Notes: generated from the letters alone by a model not told the origin. A stretch of 64,000 nt of DNA from Chitinophagales bacterium (GCA_041392475.1 JAWKLZ010000001.1:1488001-1552000), one strand, 5' to 3'. Shown: positions 17,871-27,686, counted from the first letter of the stretch. A program made the numbers and translations.

Positions 17871-20480
17871 ATGAATACACAATACAATCCACAAGACGTT
17901 GAAGAAAAATGGTATGAGTATTGGGAGAAACACGAATTGTTTCACTCTGTACCTGATGACAGAGAACCTTATACAATTGTCATTCCTCCGCCAAATGTAA
18001 CGGGTGTCTTGCACATGGGACACATGCTGAACAATACGATTCAAGACCTTTTGATTCGCCGTGCACGTATGCAGGGCTATAATGCCTGTTGGGTGCCTGG
18101 AAGTGATCACGCTTCAATTGCAACGGAGGCGAAGGTCGTCAAGATGTTGAAGGAGAAGGGGATTAGTAAGCATGACATTGGGCGTGAGGAGTTTTTGAAG
18201 CACGCTTGGGAATGGACGGACAAATATGGTGGCATCATTTTCCAACAGTTGCGAAAATTGGGCGTGAGTTGTGATTGGAGTCGTACCCGTTTTACCCTCG
18301 AAGACAAGCTTTCGGATGCGGTGGTGAAGGTGTTTGTGGATTTGTACCGCAAAGGCAAAATATATCGAGCCAATCGAATCGGGCATTGGGATGTTGCGGC
18401 TCAAACGGCTCTTTCGGATCAAGAGGTGATTTACAAAGATGTGAATGCCAAGCTTTACCATGTTCGCTACAAAATTGAAGGGACAGAAGATGAATGGATT
18501 ACGGTTGCTACAACTCGACCAGAAACGATTATGGGTGATACAGCGGTTTGTTTCCATCCTGAGGATGAGCGTTACCAACATTTGAAGGGCAAAAAGGTGC
18601 TTGTGCCTTTGATCAACCGTGCGATTCCGATTATCTATGACGAGTATGTAGATATGGAATTTGGAACGGGTGGTTTGAAAATCACGCCTGCTCACGATGC
18701 GAATGACTTTGCACTTGGGAAAAAACACAACTTAGAAATTATTGATGTATTGAATCCCGATGGTACTATGAGCGAAGCTGCACAGTTGTACATTGGAGAA
18801 GACAGAGATAAAGCTAGAAAACTGATAGCGAAGGATTTGGAGGCTGCAGGAAACTTGGTAAAAGTAGAAGATTTGCCGCATAAAGTTGGTTTTTCGGAGC
18901 GAACAAATGTGGTAGTTGAGCCTCGCATTACCCCTCAATGGTATATGCGAATGGAGGAAACTGCAAAGCCTGCTTTGGAGGCGGTGATGAACGACACGAT
19001 TCAGTTTTTCCCTTCAAAATACAAGAATACCTACCGTCATTGGATGGAAAATATTCGGGATTGGTGTATTTCTCGTCAATTGTGGTGGGGACAGCGGATT
19101 CCGATTTACTACTTGGCGGATGGCAGTCATGTTTGTGCCGAAACTGCGGAAGAAGCACTCGAATTGGCGAAAGCGCAAAGCGGCAATTCTAATTTGACGG
19201 CAGCCGATTTGCAGCAAGATCCTGATGTAGTCGATACTTGGTTTTCGTCTTGGTTGTGGCCCATTTCGGTTTTTGATGGTTTTGAGAACCGTGATGAAGT
19301 GGATTATTACTACCCGACTTCGGTATTGGTGACGGGATGGGATATTTTGTTTTTGTGGGTGGCTCGGATGGTCATGGCGGGTTATGAATGGGAGGGTCAA
19401 TATCCTTTCAAAGATGTCTATTACACAGGCATGGTTCGGGATAAACAAGGACGCAAGATGTCGAAGTCTTTGGGCAATTCTCCTGACCCTTTGGGTTTGA
19501 TTGAAGAATATGGTGCGGATGGTGTTCGGGTTGGTTTGTTGATGAGTTCTCCTGCGGGTGGTGATTTGCTGTTTGACAACAAGTTGTGTGAACAGGGTCG
19601 AAACTTTAGCAACAAGATTTGGAATGCCCTTCGATTGGTGAAAGGTTGGGAAGTGAAGGAAGGTAAAAACGAAAACATTGACCCAATTGTGGATTGGTTT
19701 GAAAATCGCTTCAATCAGGTAGTGGCAGAAACCGAAAAACAATACGAAACTTACAGCATTTCGGAAGCACTCAAAAATATTTACTCCTTTGTTTGGAATG
19801 ATTTCTTTTCGGTGTATCTCGAAATGGCGAAGCCCGAATACCAACAGCCAATAGACCAATATACCTACGACAAAACGATTGAACTTTTTGAGAAGTGCAT
19901 CAAGTTGGTACATCCTTTTATGCCTTTCTTGACGGAAGAAATCTACCACAACCTAAAGGATAGACCAGAAGGCGATTCAATTTGTATAGCAAAATATCCC
20001 GAAGTGTCGGACTTCAATCAGGCTGCAATTGACAAAGGTGAAGCGGCTAAGGAACTGCTCACCAAACTTCGTGACCTGCGAAACAGTCAACAATTGAAGC
20101 AACGTGAACCGCTTCAATTGAGCGTAAAAACGGATAACCCTGCCTTGTTTGAAGACATGATTTCGCTATTGAAGCGCAAGGCTTTTTTGGAGTCGTTTGA
20201 CTTTACGGATGAGGATGTGAGTGGTGCGGTAAGCTTCCGAATTGATAAAGATACTTTCTTTGTGCCTTTGGGTGATAAGGTGGATTTGGAGGAGGAACGC
20301 CAAAAAATCCAGAAGGAATTGGATTATTTGGAGGGACTGAAAAAGATTTTGAATAAAAAACTCGGCAATGAACGTTTTGTGAGCAATGCGCCTGCTGCGG
20401 TGGTGGATATGGAGAAGAAGAAGTTGGCGGATACTGAGGGGAAAATTGGAGCTTTGATGGAGCAGTTGGGGAATTTGTGA
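17871..20480 (+). CDS. valS: Valyl-tRNA synthetase
   Basis: 869 residues, the usual bacterial length. HIGH motif H48-M-G-H51 in PPPNVTGVLHMGHMLNN, editing-domain motifs TTRPETIMGDTAVCFHPEDERY and GTGGLKITPAHDANDF, the KMSKS loop at 529-533 (RKMSKSLGNSPDPL), an anticodon-binding domain, and the C-terminal ValRS coiled-coil arm (VDLEEERQKIQKELDYLEGL...NKKLGNERFVSNAPAAVVDMEKKKL). It charges tRNA-Val with valine and hydrolyses Thr-tRNA-Val. Followed by a terminator. Confidence 0.97.
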   Translation: MNTQYNPQDVEEKWYEYWEKHELFHSVPDDREPYTIVIPPPNVTGVLHMGHMLNNTIQDLLIRRARMQGYNACWVPGSDHASIATEAKVVKMLKEKGISKHDIGREEFLKHAWEWTDKYGGIIFQQLRKLGVSCDWSRTRFTLEDKLSDAVVKVFVDLYRKGKIYRANRIGHWDVAAQTALSDQEVIYKDVNAKLYHVRYKIEGTEDEWITVATTRPETIMGDTAVCFHPEDERYQHLKGKKVLVPLINRAIPIIYDEYVDMEFGTGGLKITPAHDANDFALGKKHNLEIIDVLNPDGTMSEAAQLYIGEDRDKARKLIAKDLEAAGNLVKVEDLPHKVGFSERTNVVVEPRITPQWYMRMEETAKPALEAVMNDTIQFFPSKYKNTYRHWMENIRDWCISRQLWWGQRIPIYYLADGSHVCAETAEEALELAKAQSGNSNLTAADLQQDPDVVDTWFSSWLWPISVFDGFENRDEVDYYYPTSVLVTGWDILFLWVARMVMAGYEWEGQYPFKDVYYTGMVRDKQGRKMSKSLGNSPDPLGLIEEYGADGVRVGLLMSSPAGGDLLFDNKLCEQGRNFSNKIWNALRLVKGWEVKEGKNENIDPIVDWFENRFNQVVAETEKQYETYSISEALKNIYSFVWNDFFSVYLEMAKPEYQQPIDQYTYDKTIELFEKCIKLVHPFMPFLTEEIYHNLKDRPEGDSICIAKYPEVSDFNQAAIDKGEAAKELLTKLRDLRNSQQLKQREPLQLSVKTDNPALFEDMISLLKRKAFLESFDFTDEDVSGAVSFRIDKDTFFVPLGDKVDLEEERQKIQKELDYLEGLKKILNKKLGNERFVSNAPAAVVDMEKKKLADTEGKIGALMEQLGNL

Positions 20481-20553
20481 AAGAGGAAGTCACAGAGTAG
20501 AGAAATGGGATATGAGATTTCTCTGCAATACTATTGAATCAATGATAAAATGG

Positions 20554-20590
20554 AACGGTGAATGGCTAATAGGCGATTCACCGTTTTTTG
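20554..20590 (+). terminator. Rho-independent terminator after valS
   Basis: A perfect 10-bp stem AACGGTGAAT (20554-20563) / ATTCACCGTT (20576-20585) with a 12-nt loop, followed by a T-run. It lies between the convergent valS and the large gene at 20608. Confidence 0.8.
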
Positions 20591-20607
20591 TTATAGTAAT
20601 GTCTGCA

Positions 20608-23600
20608 TTAATCATCTAATAAGAAAAAATAACCAACTTGAGCTGTTAGAAGAATATCCTTAATCATTCCAATTTCAAAACCTGACATTTCAAACTCTGT
20701 AATTTTTCCTTCTGAATTTAACAACCTAATAGTTATTGAACTATATGCAGTAATAAGCCCTGCTACTATTCCTGTTAATGTTGCTAATGTTCCATCAAAA
20801 TCTTCAAATGTGTAATTTCTATCTGTGTCAAATGATGAGAAGCTACCAGCATTTACAGGAGTTGTAATGTTTAAGCCTCCTGCAGTACCTAAGTTAGCTA
20901 ATCCTAATGTTATTGCAAACCTCTTTTGTTCACCTGAAGTGGCATCTTTTAGTTCTCCCATTATATACCCTACTCCTATTCCTAATAAAGGAAATTCTGG
21001 AACAGGAATATCACCAGTAATAGTATAATAGGTGAGAATTTCCCATTTTTTACTTCCTGTAGTATTATTCTTGCCGGGCGGAGTTGGTAAAGTACTTGGG
21101 GAAGGAAAGGGTAAGCTGTATACAATAGTAACATTCCTTTCAAAAGCCTGTTCTCCCCTCAAGTTTCTATATGGTTTTTTATCTCCAAAACCATATACTA
21201 TTTCACTATCAACATCTAAAAAATCTGCGACTTTTGCAGCCCTACAAACCGATAAAGGTAAATTTCCATCTTTACCTTTATAGTTGTATGAGGTGTTGCT
21301 TGCTCTACCAATTATAGCAAGGATTTTCCCTCCATTTTCGATTAAATATTTTTTGAAATCGTTTAGTAGCTGTAAATGTCTAGCTGTTAGTGTATATTTT
21401 CTGATATTGAAGCCATCCATTATAAAAATACCTTGATTACTTTCTAAATTAGTCCATTTGTCGATAATAGTATTATCTGGTAATGTATAATTAAAATGAG
21501 ACTCTATGCATAAATCAAAAATATCTTGCTTAGGCGTTTCAGGTGTAGCTGTTGTTATTCCTTTATCTTTTTTAACAATAGCCTCATTTAACTCTTTAGC
21601 CTTTTCAGAGTCAATCGCTCCTTTTTCTTTCATTTCTTCAATTAGTTCAATATCCTTTTTAGTGTTCTCTCGCCTTTCATTATCAGATTTTGGTAAGGTT
21701 TCGTCTGCCAATTTTTTAGCCATTTCTTTGGCTTGTTCATTTGAAAGAACTCCACTTTTTTTGCCTTTTTCAATAGCATCCAACCCTACAGTTAGTTTAG
21801 CTAAGCCTGATGCTTGTTCTCCAAAATCTTTTGCTGTTTCGAGTGATTTTTTAAGTGTTTCTAAGGCATTTAATTGATTCTGTGATAAACCAGTTATATC
21901 TTTAAAACTACTGTTTTTTAATAAGTCTGATAATGCTGCCAATCCTTCCGCAGGGGCAGGCGTATTAGGCGCATTTTGAATACTAACTAAAGGAGGTGCA
22001 AAGTCTTTATAAGTTGGCTTATAATCGGTTATGGTTGGCGTAGGAGGGATAATTTGAGCAATAGGGGTAGGTTCATCTGCTCTAAATTTCTCCCAATCTT
22101 GAGAGGAATTCTCTTTTACATTTTCACAAGCATCACAAGCACCTTGTATTGCTTCCATAAAAACACCTTTACTTGGGACACTAATTCGATAAGGTTGTGG
22201 CGGAGTTAGGGGTTTGTAATGGTCAAACAAAGATATCTCTTGTACTACATTCTCTCCTATTTTTTCGGTTATATAAGATTGACTAACTTTGTACCCTGCT
22301 GCCACAGGAAATACGAGTGAGTTACCAGCTATAGTGATGAGTCTATTTTTTACCACAGATGCAATGCTTCTATAGCCTATTGGGTTTCCAAAACTATTGA
22401 AAATTTGGATTTGAAACCCATCTAAAAGCATATATCGTCTATCTCTATCAAGTTTACGCCAAAGCAGTTTATTATAGTATTCTAAATTTCCATTTAAGTG
22501 TTCTAATAATGTATTGACTAAATACCTATCTTCTTTTCTTGGATTTTTTTTATCCCTTGAATTTTGGGGAATATAGAGGCTTACTTCATCTAATAAATCA
22601 TCCGAGATATAACCACCTCTATAAAGAATACCGTTAAAGTGAGCTGTTGTATAATTAATACTTGTTTTTACAACATTTAGTTTTATGTGTCCCTTTAGCT
22701 CAATGATGTCAGGGTTAGTTGATTTTATTTTAATGTATAGAGGTAATTCTGACCTCTTTCTACTATCACTTCCTGTTGAATTAAAAGTTACACTGATTCT
22801 TCTGTTTCTTCCTGCATATCTTGCATTTGTGGAGAAATCTAAATTGAATGTATCAATAGAAATAGAATCTACTATTTCTTTGAAGATATCAGGTAAAAGT
22901 TCTTGATAAAAAATTGTATCCCATTCTGCAATTAATCTGCCTTTAAAATAGGCATTTAACAGCTTAAATACACTATCAAAACGCAATATTTTAGAATAGC
23001 TTGTCCAAAGTTTTTCACTTATCATGTCATCTTCAAAAAAGTTGAGTCCTGTAGTAGTAATGTTTACTGTATTTCCAGATGAATCTTCAACAGGTACTCG
23101 TATTGGTTCAAAATCCATAATTCTGATGCATTTAGCAGGAGGAACCCTATCATAATTTGGATCTAAATGCATAAATGCATCAAAAATTTTTTGTGTATAA
23201 TATACTTCTTCTTCTATATTTTTATATTTAACAATCCCTCCCCCAAAAAGACCCTTAAGGACATTCCATGCCCCTTGATCTAAAGTACCTATCATATCCA
23301 CTTCTCTATGGGTTTCTATTTTTTTAGCAAGTGGTAGTGATAGTATTCTATCATATTTAGTTTTTGGTCTTGGGATATTAATATTCATAATAAAATATCC
23401 CTTTATCTGTTCTATTTCACCATCAGCATAACTTTCTCCTTCTGCTGGATAATCAACACGTTCATAATTAGTCTTTATTCTTTCATTTGCATCGAATGCT
23501 TTTAATAGAGGGTGACGGCGATAATTATAACGACTTCGTCTTTTGAGAAAAGGACGGTATAGATAAGTATTTGAATGAATGGGTAATAAATGCTGTGCTA

Positions 23601-26034
23601 ATACATCTTTCCATTTATGAATGTTTTCAGTAGTAAAATTGGTCATCAATAATGGAACAAAAACACATTCTTCTACACTCGTCAATTCTTGATATATTGC
23701 ATAATGCCTAAGTACTTCAAAATACATCATTGTGAGCGAATGACAATGATTATGATTCGCAACAACCTCTGTTGTTGCCGAATAGTTTTGATTTTCTTTA
23801 GCTGTGGTAATTACAGATGCATTTAATTTTCTAAAACTTTCTGAATTTTGTCTAATAGATTGTCTAAGAACTTCATTGAAGTACTGGGAAATATTTCTTG
23901 AGCTATTTTGTGAAGCAGAAGAATGTGAATTAGCGACTCCACCTGCTACACCTAGGTTAGCTCCAATACCTTGATAGGAAACCCCTGCTCCAAGACCTGC
24001 TCCTATTCCACTTGTAGAAGCGGAACTATCACCACTTAAGTCTTCATTAACACCTCCACTTATAAAATCTGTAATGAACCTATCATTGGTAAGTTCTGCA
24101 TCAAGTTCTTCATCTTGTGAAATAGATTGGCTTTCTGCTCCTGTAAAAGAATGGTTAGAGTCAAATACAACGATTTGTTTTTTCTGACCAGGAGCTAAGG
24201 GGAGTGAGTATAATAAATCACCTAGAGAATAACCATCAGCTTTAAAAATAGTTTTATAATGTAAAATATGACCTGTTGCTATGGTTACAGCTTGATACAG
24301 AGAAAGGTTTTTCTGAGCGTCAGGAGCATCTTGCCATCTTATGGGATTGTTTATGCCTATTGTTTTTCTATCTAATGTTTTTCCTACTCCTTCTAACTTA
24401 AAAACAACTTTGCCTCCATCGTCGTTTTTTTGAAGTACATACTTTGCTACGTCTGGGTCAGAGGTGCGAACTATTGCGTTGTAATTATATTCCCTCAAAG
24501 TACGATTGGGGGTTGTAAGGTTTAGGCAACTTCCACCTATATCTTGTGTATATTCATCGGACTCAATTAAATCAGTGTCATCTGGAAGTCTTTTTGCAGT
24601 AGTATTTGAACTTAAACTATTACAACCACAGTCGCCCTCGTTATCACCATTATTAGAAATTATGTTTTCGTCTGTAATTAAAAGATATAAAAAATTATCT
24701 GAAATAATTTGGTTGTTCTGGTTAGTGGCATCAACCTGAATAGCCACAGGGCTTTCAGGTGTTAAAGATGATGTAATTTGAGCTTGAGTGTACTTTCCAA
24801 ATGGATAATCAAGAGTAAAATTACCTGAATTATCTGTTTTTGCAGAACCAATAATTATCCAATTTTGATTCTCATTTTCTTTAGCTTGTACGATGACTGT
24901 TATATCTTTTAAAGAACGGTTCTTTATCCCCATATGAACTATTTGTCCTCTAAGTTTTTTCATGATATTCGGTTTTCCAATACCTGAAAAATTATCTATT
25001 TGTTCGGGGAGGTTTAAAGGCACTTTAATCGTGAGATTTTGTAAATTTTTGTCATCCGAATCAAACTCTTTAAACCATAGAGTATTTCCCAGAAAACCTT
25101 TTACTTTTACTCTAATAAGACCAACTATATTATTAATACTAATAGGCCTTCCCATAGATGTAAAAGAAAATTCTGCAGTTTTGTTATCTAAATCGAAAGT
25201 ACTTGAACTCCAATCATTAGACAATAATACTATTTCTGAATTTTTTTGTGAATATTCTATGGATAATTTATAAAAATCAAAATGTTCTTTAGTGATATTT
25301 GAGTTAGAAATCACTATAAAATTTCCTGCAACTTCTAATCTTTTTATTTCAGGAACAAAGATGGGGAAGTCGAAAAGGTTATTAAAGTCTCTTTCTATTA
25401 CACTAATGATTTTTTCGGGAGTTTTTATATTTAATTTACTTAATCCATCTTTTATGTAATCTATTACATTCTTATTTTCAGTTATTTTAATATTTGCTCC
25501 TCTTTGAACAGATATGTTATTAATGATATTTATTAAGTTTTGTTTGCTTAGAGAAGAATGAGATGGATCAATAGCAATGATTTGATTATATAATTTTTTT
25601 ATTATCAAAGCATTCAATAATAAAAAATCATTGTTAATAAATGAATTAGAAATTTTTTTATTATTTTTTAATACAATTAGTGCTTCCCCTTCCATATATC
25701 TTAAAATATTCCCAAAACTATCATTTACGTTAGTATATATTTTGAAGGTATAATCATCAATATTACTTTTCTCTGACAATGCATGAAGATTAAATTTATA
25801 GAAATTTGTGAGATTTAATTTAGTTGATTCGATAAGAAAGAAATCTATTGGAAGGTCGATTCTATATGTTCTATTATTAAGATTTTGTTTAACCTCCGTC
25901 TTCTTGTAATCAACTATATTTCTATTTTTTTTAGAAAAAGAAAATACTGGAGTACTGACTTCTAAAACTACATTGTTTATTGGAGAAGTATTGATGTTTC
26001 CTTCATACTTAAAAGTTTTTCGGAGTGTTATCAT
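20608..26034 (-). CDS. Uncharacterised 1808-residue protein with OmpA-like C-terminal region
   Basis: No named family recognised, and no signal peptide (MITLRKTFKYEGNIN). Visible parts: a beta-rich N-terminal half including a carboxypeptidase-regulatory-like segment (LRGQIVHMGIKNRSLKDITV, about 360-430); a Cys pair DCGCN; a well-defined core (about 510-900) with ADGYSLGDLLYSLPLAPGQKK, a Gly/Ser-rich stretch (SGIGAGLGAGVSYQGIGANL, about 670-715), ASQNSSRNIS, NHNHCHSLTMMYFEVLRHY and EECVFVPLLMTNF; a helical region (about 1365-1490); an OmpA-like segment (about 1550-1640; LSVCRAAKVADFL, RNVTIVYS); and a hydrophobic Gly-rich end. Base composition is more AT-rich than the flanking tRNA-synthetase genes, suggesting transfer. 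It stands alone, with a MITE-like element just upstream. Confidence 0.85.
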   Translation of the reverse strand: MITLRKTFKYEGNINTSPINNVVLEVSTPVFSFSKKNRNIVDYKKTEVKQNLNNRTYRIDLPIDFFLIESTKLNLTNFYKFNLHALSEKSNIDDYTFKIYTNVNDSFGNILRYMEGEALIVLKNNKKISNSFINNDFLLLNALIIKKLYNQIIAIDPSHSSLSKQNLINIINNISVQRGANIKITENKNVIDYIKDGLSKLNIKTPEKIISVIERDFNNLFDFPIFVPEIKRLEVAGNFIVISNSNITKEHFDFYKLSIEYSQKNSEIVLLSNDWSSSTFDLDNKTAEFSFTSMGRPISINNIVGLIRVKVKGFLGNTLWFKEFDSDDKNLQNLTIKVPLNLPEQIDNFSGIGKPNIMKKLRGQIVHMGIKNRSLKDITVIVQAKENENQNWIIIGSAKTDNSGNFTLDYPFGKYTQAQITSSLTPESPVAIQVDATNQNNQIISDNFLYLLITDENIISNNGDNEGDCGCNSLSSNTTAKRLPDDTDLIESDEYTQDIGGSCLNLTTPNRTLREYNYNAIVRTSDPDVAKYVLQKNDDGGKVVFKLEGVGKTLDRKTIGINNPIRWQDAPDAQKNLSLYQAVTIATGHILHYKTIFKADGYSLGDLLYSLPLAPGQKKQIVVFDSNHSFTGAESQSISQDEELDAELTNDRFITDFISGGVNEDLSGDSSASTSGIGAGLGAGVSYQGIGANLGVAGGVANSHSSASQNSSRNISQYFNEVLRQSIRQNSESFRKLNASVITTAKENQNYSATTEVVANHNHCHSLTMMYFEVLRHYAIYQELTSVEECVFVPLLMTNFTTENIHKWKDVLAQHLLPIHSNTYLYRPFLKRRSRYNYRRHPLLKAFDANERIKTNYERVDYPAEGESYADGEIEQIKGYFIMNINIPRPKTKYDRILSLPLAKKIETHREVDMIGTLDQGAWNVLKGLFGGGIVKYKNIEEEVYYTQKIFDAFMHLDPNYDRVPPAKCIRIMDFEPIRVPVEDSSGNTVNITTTGLNFFEDDMISEKLWTSYSKILRFDSVFKLLNAYFKGRLIAEWDTIFYQELLPDIFKEIVDSISIDTFNLDFSTNARYAGRNRRISVTFNSTGSDSRKRSELPLYIKIKSTNPDIIELKGHIKLNVVKTSINYTTAHFNGILYRGGYISDDLLDEVSLYIPQNSRDKKNPRKEDRYLVNTLLEHLNGNLEYYNKLLWRKLDRDRRYMLLDGFQIQIFNSFGNPIGYRSIASVVKNRLITIAGNSLVFPVAAGYKVSQSYITEKIGENVVQEISLFDHYKPLTPPQPYRISVPSKGVFMEAIQGACDACENVKENSSQDWEKFRADEPTPIAQIIPPTPTITDYKPTYKDFAPPLVSIQNAPNTPAPAEGLAALSDLLKNSSFKDITGLSQNQLNALETLKKSLETAKDFGEQASGLAKLTVGLDAIEKGKKSGVLSNEQAKEMAKKLADETLPKSDNERRENTKKDIELIEEMKEKGAIDSEKAKELNEAIVKKDKGITTATPETPKQDIFDLCIESHFNYTLPDNTIIDKWTNLESNQGIFIMDGFNIRKYTLTARHLQLLNDFKKYLIENGGKILAIIGRASNTSYNYKGKDGNLPLSVCRAAKVADFLDVDSEIVYGFGDKKPYRNLRGEQAFERNVTIVYSLPFPSPSTLPTPPGKNNTTGSKKWEILTYYTITGDIPVPEFPLLGIGVGYIMGELKDATSGEQKRFAITLGLANLGTAGGLNITTPVNAGSFSSFDTDRNYTFEDFDGTLATLTGIVAGLITAYSSITIRLLNSEGKITEFEMSGFEIGMIKDILLTAQVGYFFLLDD

Positions 26035-26124
26035 TTTATTTTTATGTTAAATGATTAATAATGTTTTTGAATTTGAATTGTACTTGTAATATTTTTCAAA
26101 TATCATCAAAAATTAATAGAATAC

Positions 26125-26298
26125 AAAGAATCACAGCCGTTCTCGGTTTAGATTTTTGTAATTATAAAAAAAGCTGTTAGTGAGTTCTAAACAATTATGC
26201 TAAGAAAAAACTGGATTTCTTAACACAATTGTATATTGCTTATTAAAAGAGTATTCGATAATGTTAATTTTTTAAACCGAGAATAGCTGAAAGAATCA
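26125..26298. mobile_element. MITE-like element with 9-bp target-site duplication
   Basis: The core at 26134-26289 (156 bp) is bounded by 17-bp terminal inverted repeats: CAGCCGTTCTCGGTTTA on the left, and CAGCTATTCTCGGTTTA as the reverse complement of the right end (15/17 identical). Identical 9-bp direct repeats AAAGAATCA flank it exactly (26125-26133 and 26290-26298), as expected for a target-site duplication. It has no coding capacity, so it would be a non-autonomous element. The transposase family cannot be named from this alone. Confidence 0.72.
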
Positions 26299-26391
26299 CT
26301 ACATTTTTATAACTTTTTCTACTATGTTGAATACAGTGTAACGGAAATAATTTTACAGTGTGTCAAAACTGGCGCAACATCCCCCTGCCCC

Positions 26392-26440
26392 CCTTCAAAG
26401 GGGGAATATACTGATAATGAGGGGAATCCCTCTTTGAAGG
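26392..26440. repeat. Imperfect inverted repeat of the CTTTGAAGGGGG type
   Basis: CCTTCAAAGGGGGAAT (26392-26407) faces AATCCCTCTTTGAAGG (26425-26440); 14 of 16 bases pair. It resembles short intergenic repeats that recur in many Bacteroidota and cyanobacterial genomes. It sits just downstream of the toxin gene read on the minus strand. Confidence 0.55.
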
Positions 26441-26442
26441 AC

Positions 26443-26470
26443 GACTCACCTTGATTTTTTAAGGTGAGTC
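26443..26470 (-). terminator. Hairpin downstream of the PIN-domain gene (possible terminator)
   Basis: A perfect 10-bp stem GACTCACCTT (26443-26452) / AAGGTGAGTC (26461-26470) with an 8-nt loop. It lies 8 bp past the end of the minus-strand toxin gene. No T-run follows on that strand, so terminator function is uncertain. Confidence 0.45.
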
Positions 26471-26477
26471 TGCCACT

Positions 26478-26915
26478 TTACTTTCCCAACATCTCTCTCA
26501 AATCCTCTAAATTCACCACATTCTCAAAACCTTTCGCCTTCAATCCTCTATACAGTTTTTTATCTCCTGTCCAAAGTATTGCCTCCAGTTCAATCGTCAA
26601 TGCGACAAAACCAATATCCTTTACATCAATATCTTCGGTTAATTCCCTTGCCTTTTCAAAACTCAAATCAGAAATTTGACTTTCATTCACAAATTGGATT
26701 TTTTTAAGCACCAAAAATAATAATTCCAATACTTCTTCTTCTTCCATTCGTGAGTATTTAATGATTTTCTCTTTTTTATCAAATATTTCCACAAATAGGA
26801 AGTAGGAAGAGTATTTTGGAATGTCATCTAACTCATTGATAAGCATTTGCCCAACTCTGCTTTCTGAATTGAGTATGCTACTCATCAGAATATTTGTATC
26901 TACAATGATTTTCAT
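26478..26915 (-). CDS. PIN-domain toxin (VapC-like) ribonuclease
   Basis: 145 residues with the PIN-domain acidic set: D6 in MKIIVDTNIL, E43 in FVEIFDK, D97/D100 in EDIDVKDIGFVALTIEL, and D118 in WTGDKKLYRGLKAKGF. This is the VapC-type Mg-dependent RNase fold, usually the toxin of a type II system cutting tRNA or rRNA. Its start overlaps the upstream small gene by 4 bp (ATGA), the classic antitoxin-toxin arrangement. The RNA target cannot be deduced. Confidence 0.85.
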   Translation of the reverse strand: MKIIVDTNILMSSILNSESRVGQMLINELDDIPKYSSYFLFVEIFDKKEKIIKYSRMEEEEVLELLFLVLKKIQFVNESQISDLSFEKARELTEDIDVKDIGFVALTIELEAILWTGDKKLYRGLKAKGFENVVNLEDLREMLGK

Positions 26916-27118
26916 ATCCTACCAAGTTTTGCACGACGTTTCGCAATCCCCACATTTATCTCCTCACTCAAAGCCTCAATCTCCGCCTCGGTAGCTTTAC
27001 TTTTAGCCACCAATTCCCGATATCGAAAATAATCAATTAGATTTTGAATTTCCGTAACACTCATCAACCCTTTGGGTAGGCTAATCACAATTTCATTTGC
27101 AGTATTTTGGATTCGCAT
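26912..27118 (-). CDS. Putative antitoxin partner of the PIN-domain toxin
   Basis: 68 residues (MRIQNTANEIVISLPKGLMS...IDYFRYRELVAKSKATEAEIEALSEEINVGIAKRRAKLGRI). The short beta-strand-like N-terminus and charged helical C-terminus fit small antitoxins that wrap the toxin with their C-terminal part. The family assignment rests on size, the 4-bp overlap with the PIN gene and gene order (antitoxin first); no named DNA-binding motif is evident. Confidence 0.7.
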   Translation of the reverse strand: MRIQNTANEIVISLPKGLMSVTEIQNLIDYFRYRELVAKSKATEAEIEALSEEINVGIAKRRAKLGRI

Positions 27119-27261
27119 TTTTGTATGATTTCGTTTTGAACTCTAAATATAACAACAATTCCTCCTTTACCGTTCCCTTATTCTCCAAAATAATCCAATA
27201 TTCCTACCTTTGTTACAACCCCAAACGCTATACCTCAGAAAAATTGCAAATCACCGTTTTT

Positions 27262-27576
27262 CTACTTTTTGCCTAAATTTGGTTTGGACATTCTGATAAA
27301 ATATCGGAGGGAGAAAAGAAAGGATGTGAGAATGACGAAGTGAATTCCCAAAGTTTGTCTTTCCGAATAGGTAAAAAAATAGTCAAGTGGGTAGTATCTT
27401 CTTTGGGAATACTTGTAAATCTCGTCTAAGTCAAAAAAATGGTAGGATAAAGTTAGCACTATAAGGTAGATTGCAAGTAAGCCTAATTCTAGCTTGAAGT
27501 TGAGTCGTTTGCGGAAAAGTTGTACCGCAAAATAAAAAATGGCAACAAGGGCTGTAAGTGTTGGGTAAACAAGCAT
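27262..27576 (-). CDS. Small hypothetical membrane protein
   Basis: 104 residues with three hydrophobic segments (LTALVAIFYFAVQLF, LELGLLAIYLIVLTLSY, IHFVILTSFLFSLRYF) separated by a Tyr-rich loop (EIYKYSQRRYYPLDYFFTY). No family recognised. The hydrophobic pattern and clean ATG make it plausibly real. It is isolated, with about 140 bp to the antitoxin gene and about 190 bp to the kinase gene. Confidence 0.5.
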   Translation of the reverse strand: MLVYPTLTALVAIFYFAVQLFRKRLNFKLELGLLAIYLIVLTLSYHFFDLDEIYKYSQRRYYPLDYFFTYSERQTLGIHFVILTSFLFSLRYFIRMSKPNLGKK

Positions 27577-27637
27577 AATATATGATTATGGTTGATATTG
27601 TATATATTCCATTTAACAATGGTTCGGGTAGTTTTTA

Positions 27638-27686
27638 CTAAACGCAGAGACAGAGAAACGCAGAGATTTGATTATCAGATAGTTGC
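27638..27686. repeat. Dispersed AAACGCAGAGA-type repeat, copy 1
   Basis: The segment TTTACTAAACGCAGAGACAG...ACGCAGAGATTTGATTATC is closely similar to TTTGTTAAACGGAGAAACAG...ACACAGAGATTTGATGATA at about 63856-63898. Both are non-coding. Its nature is unknown; such strings recur in several Bacteroidota intergenic regions. Confidence 0.5.

Larger units (their letters stand above)
26035..26477. other. AT-rich intergenic gap with mobile-element and hairpin structure
   Basis: 443 bp with no plausible gene. It carries a 156-bp MITE-like element, a long imperfect inverted repeat of the CCCCCTTTGAAGG type, and a perfect 10-bp hairpin, each listed separately. Both flanking genes are on the minus strand. 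Confidence 0.6.
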
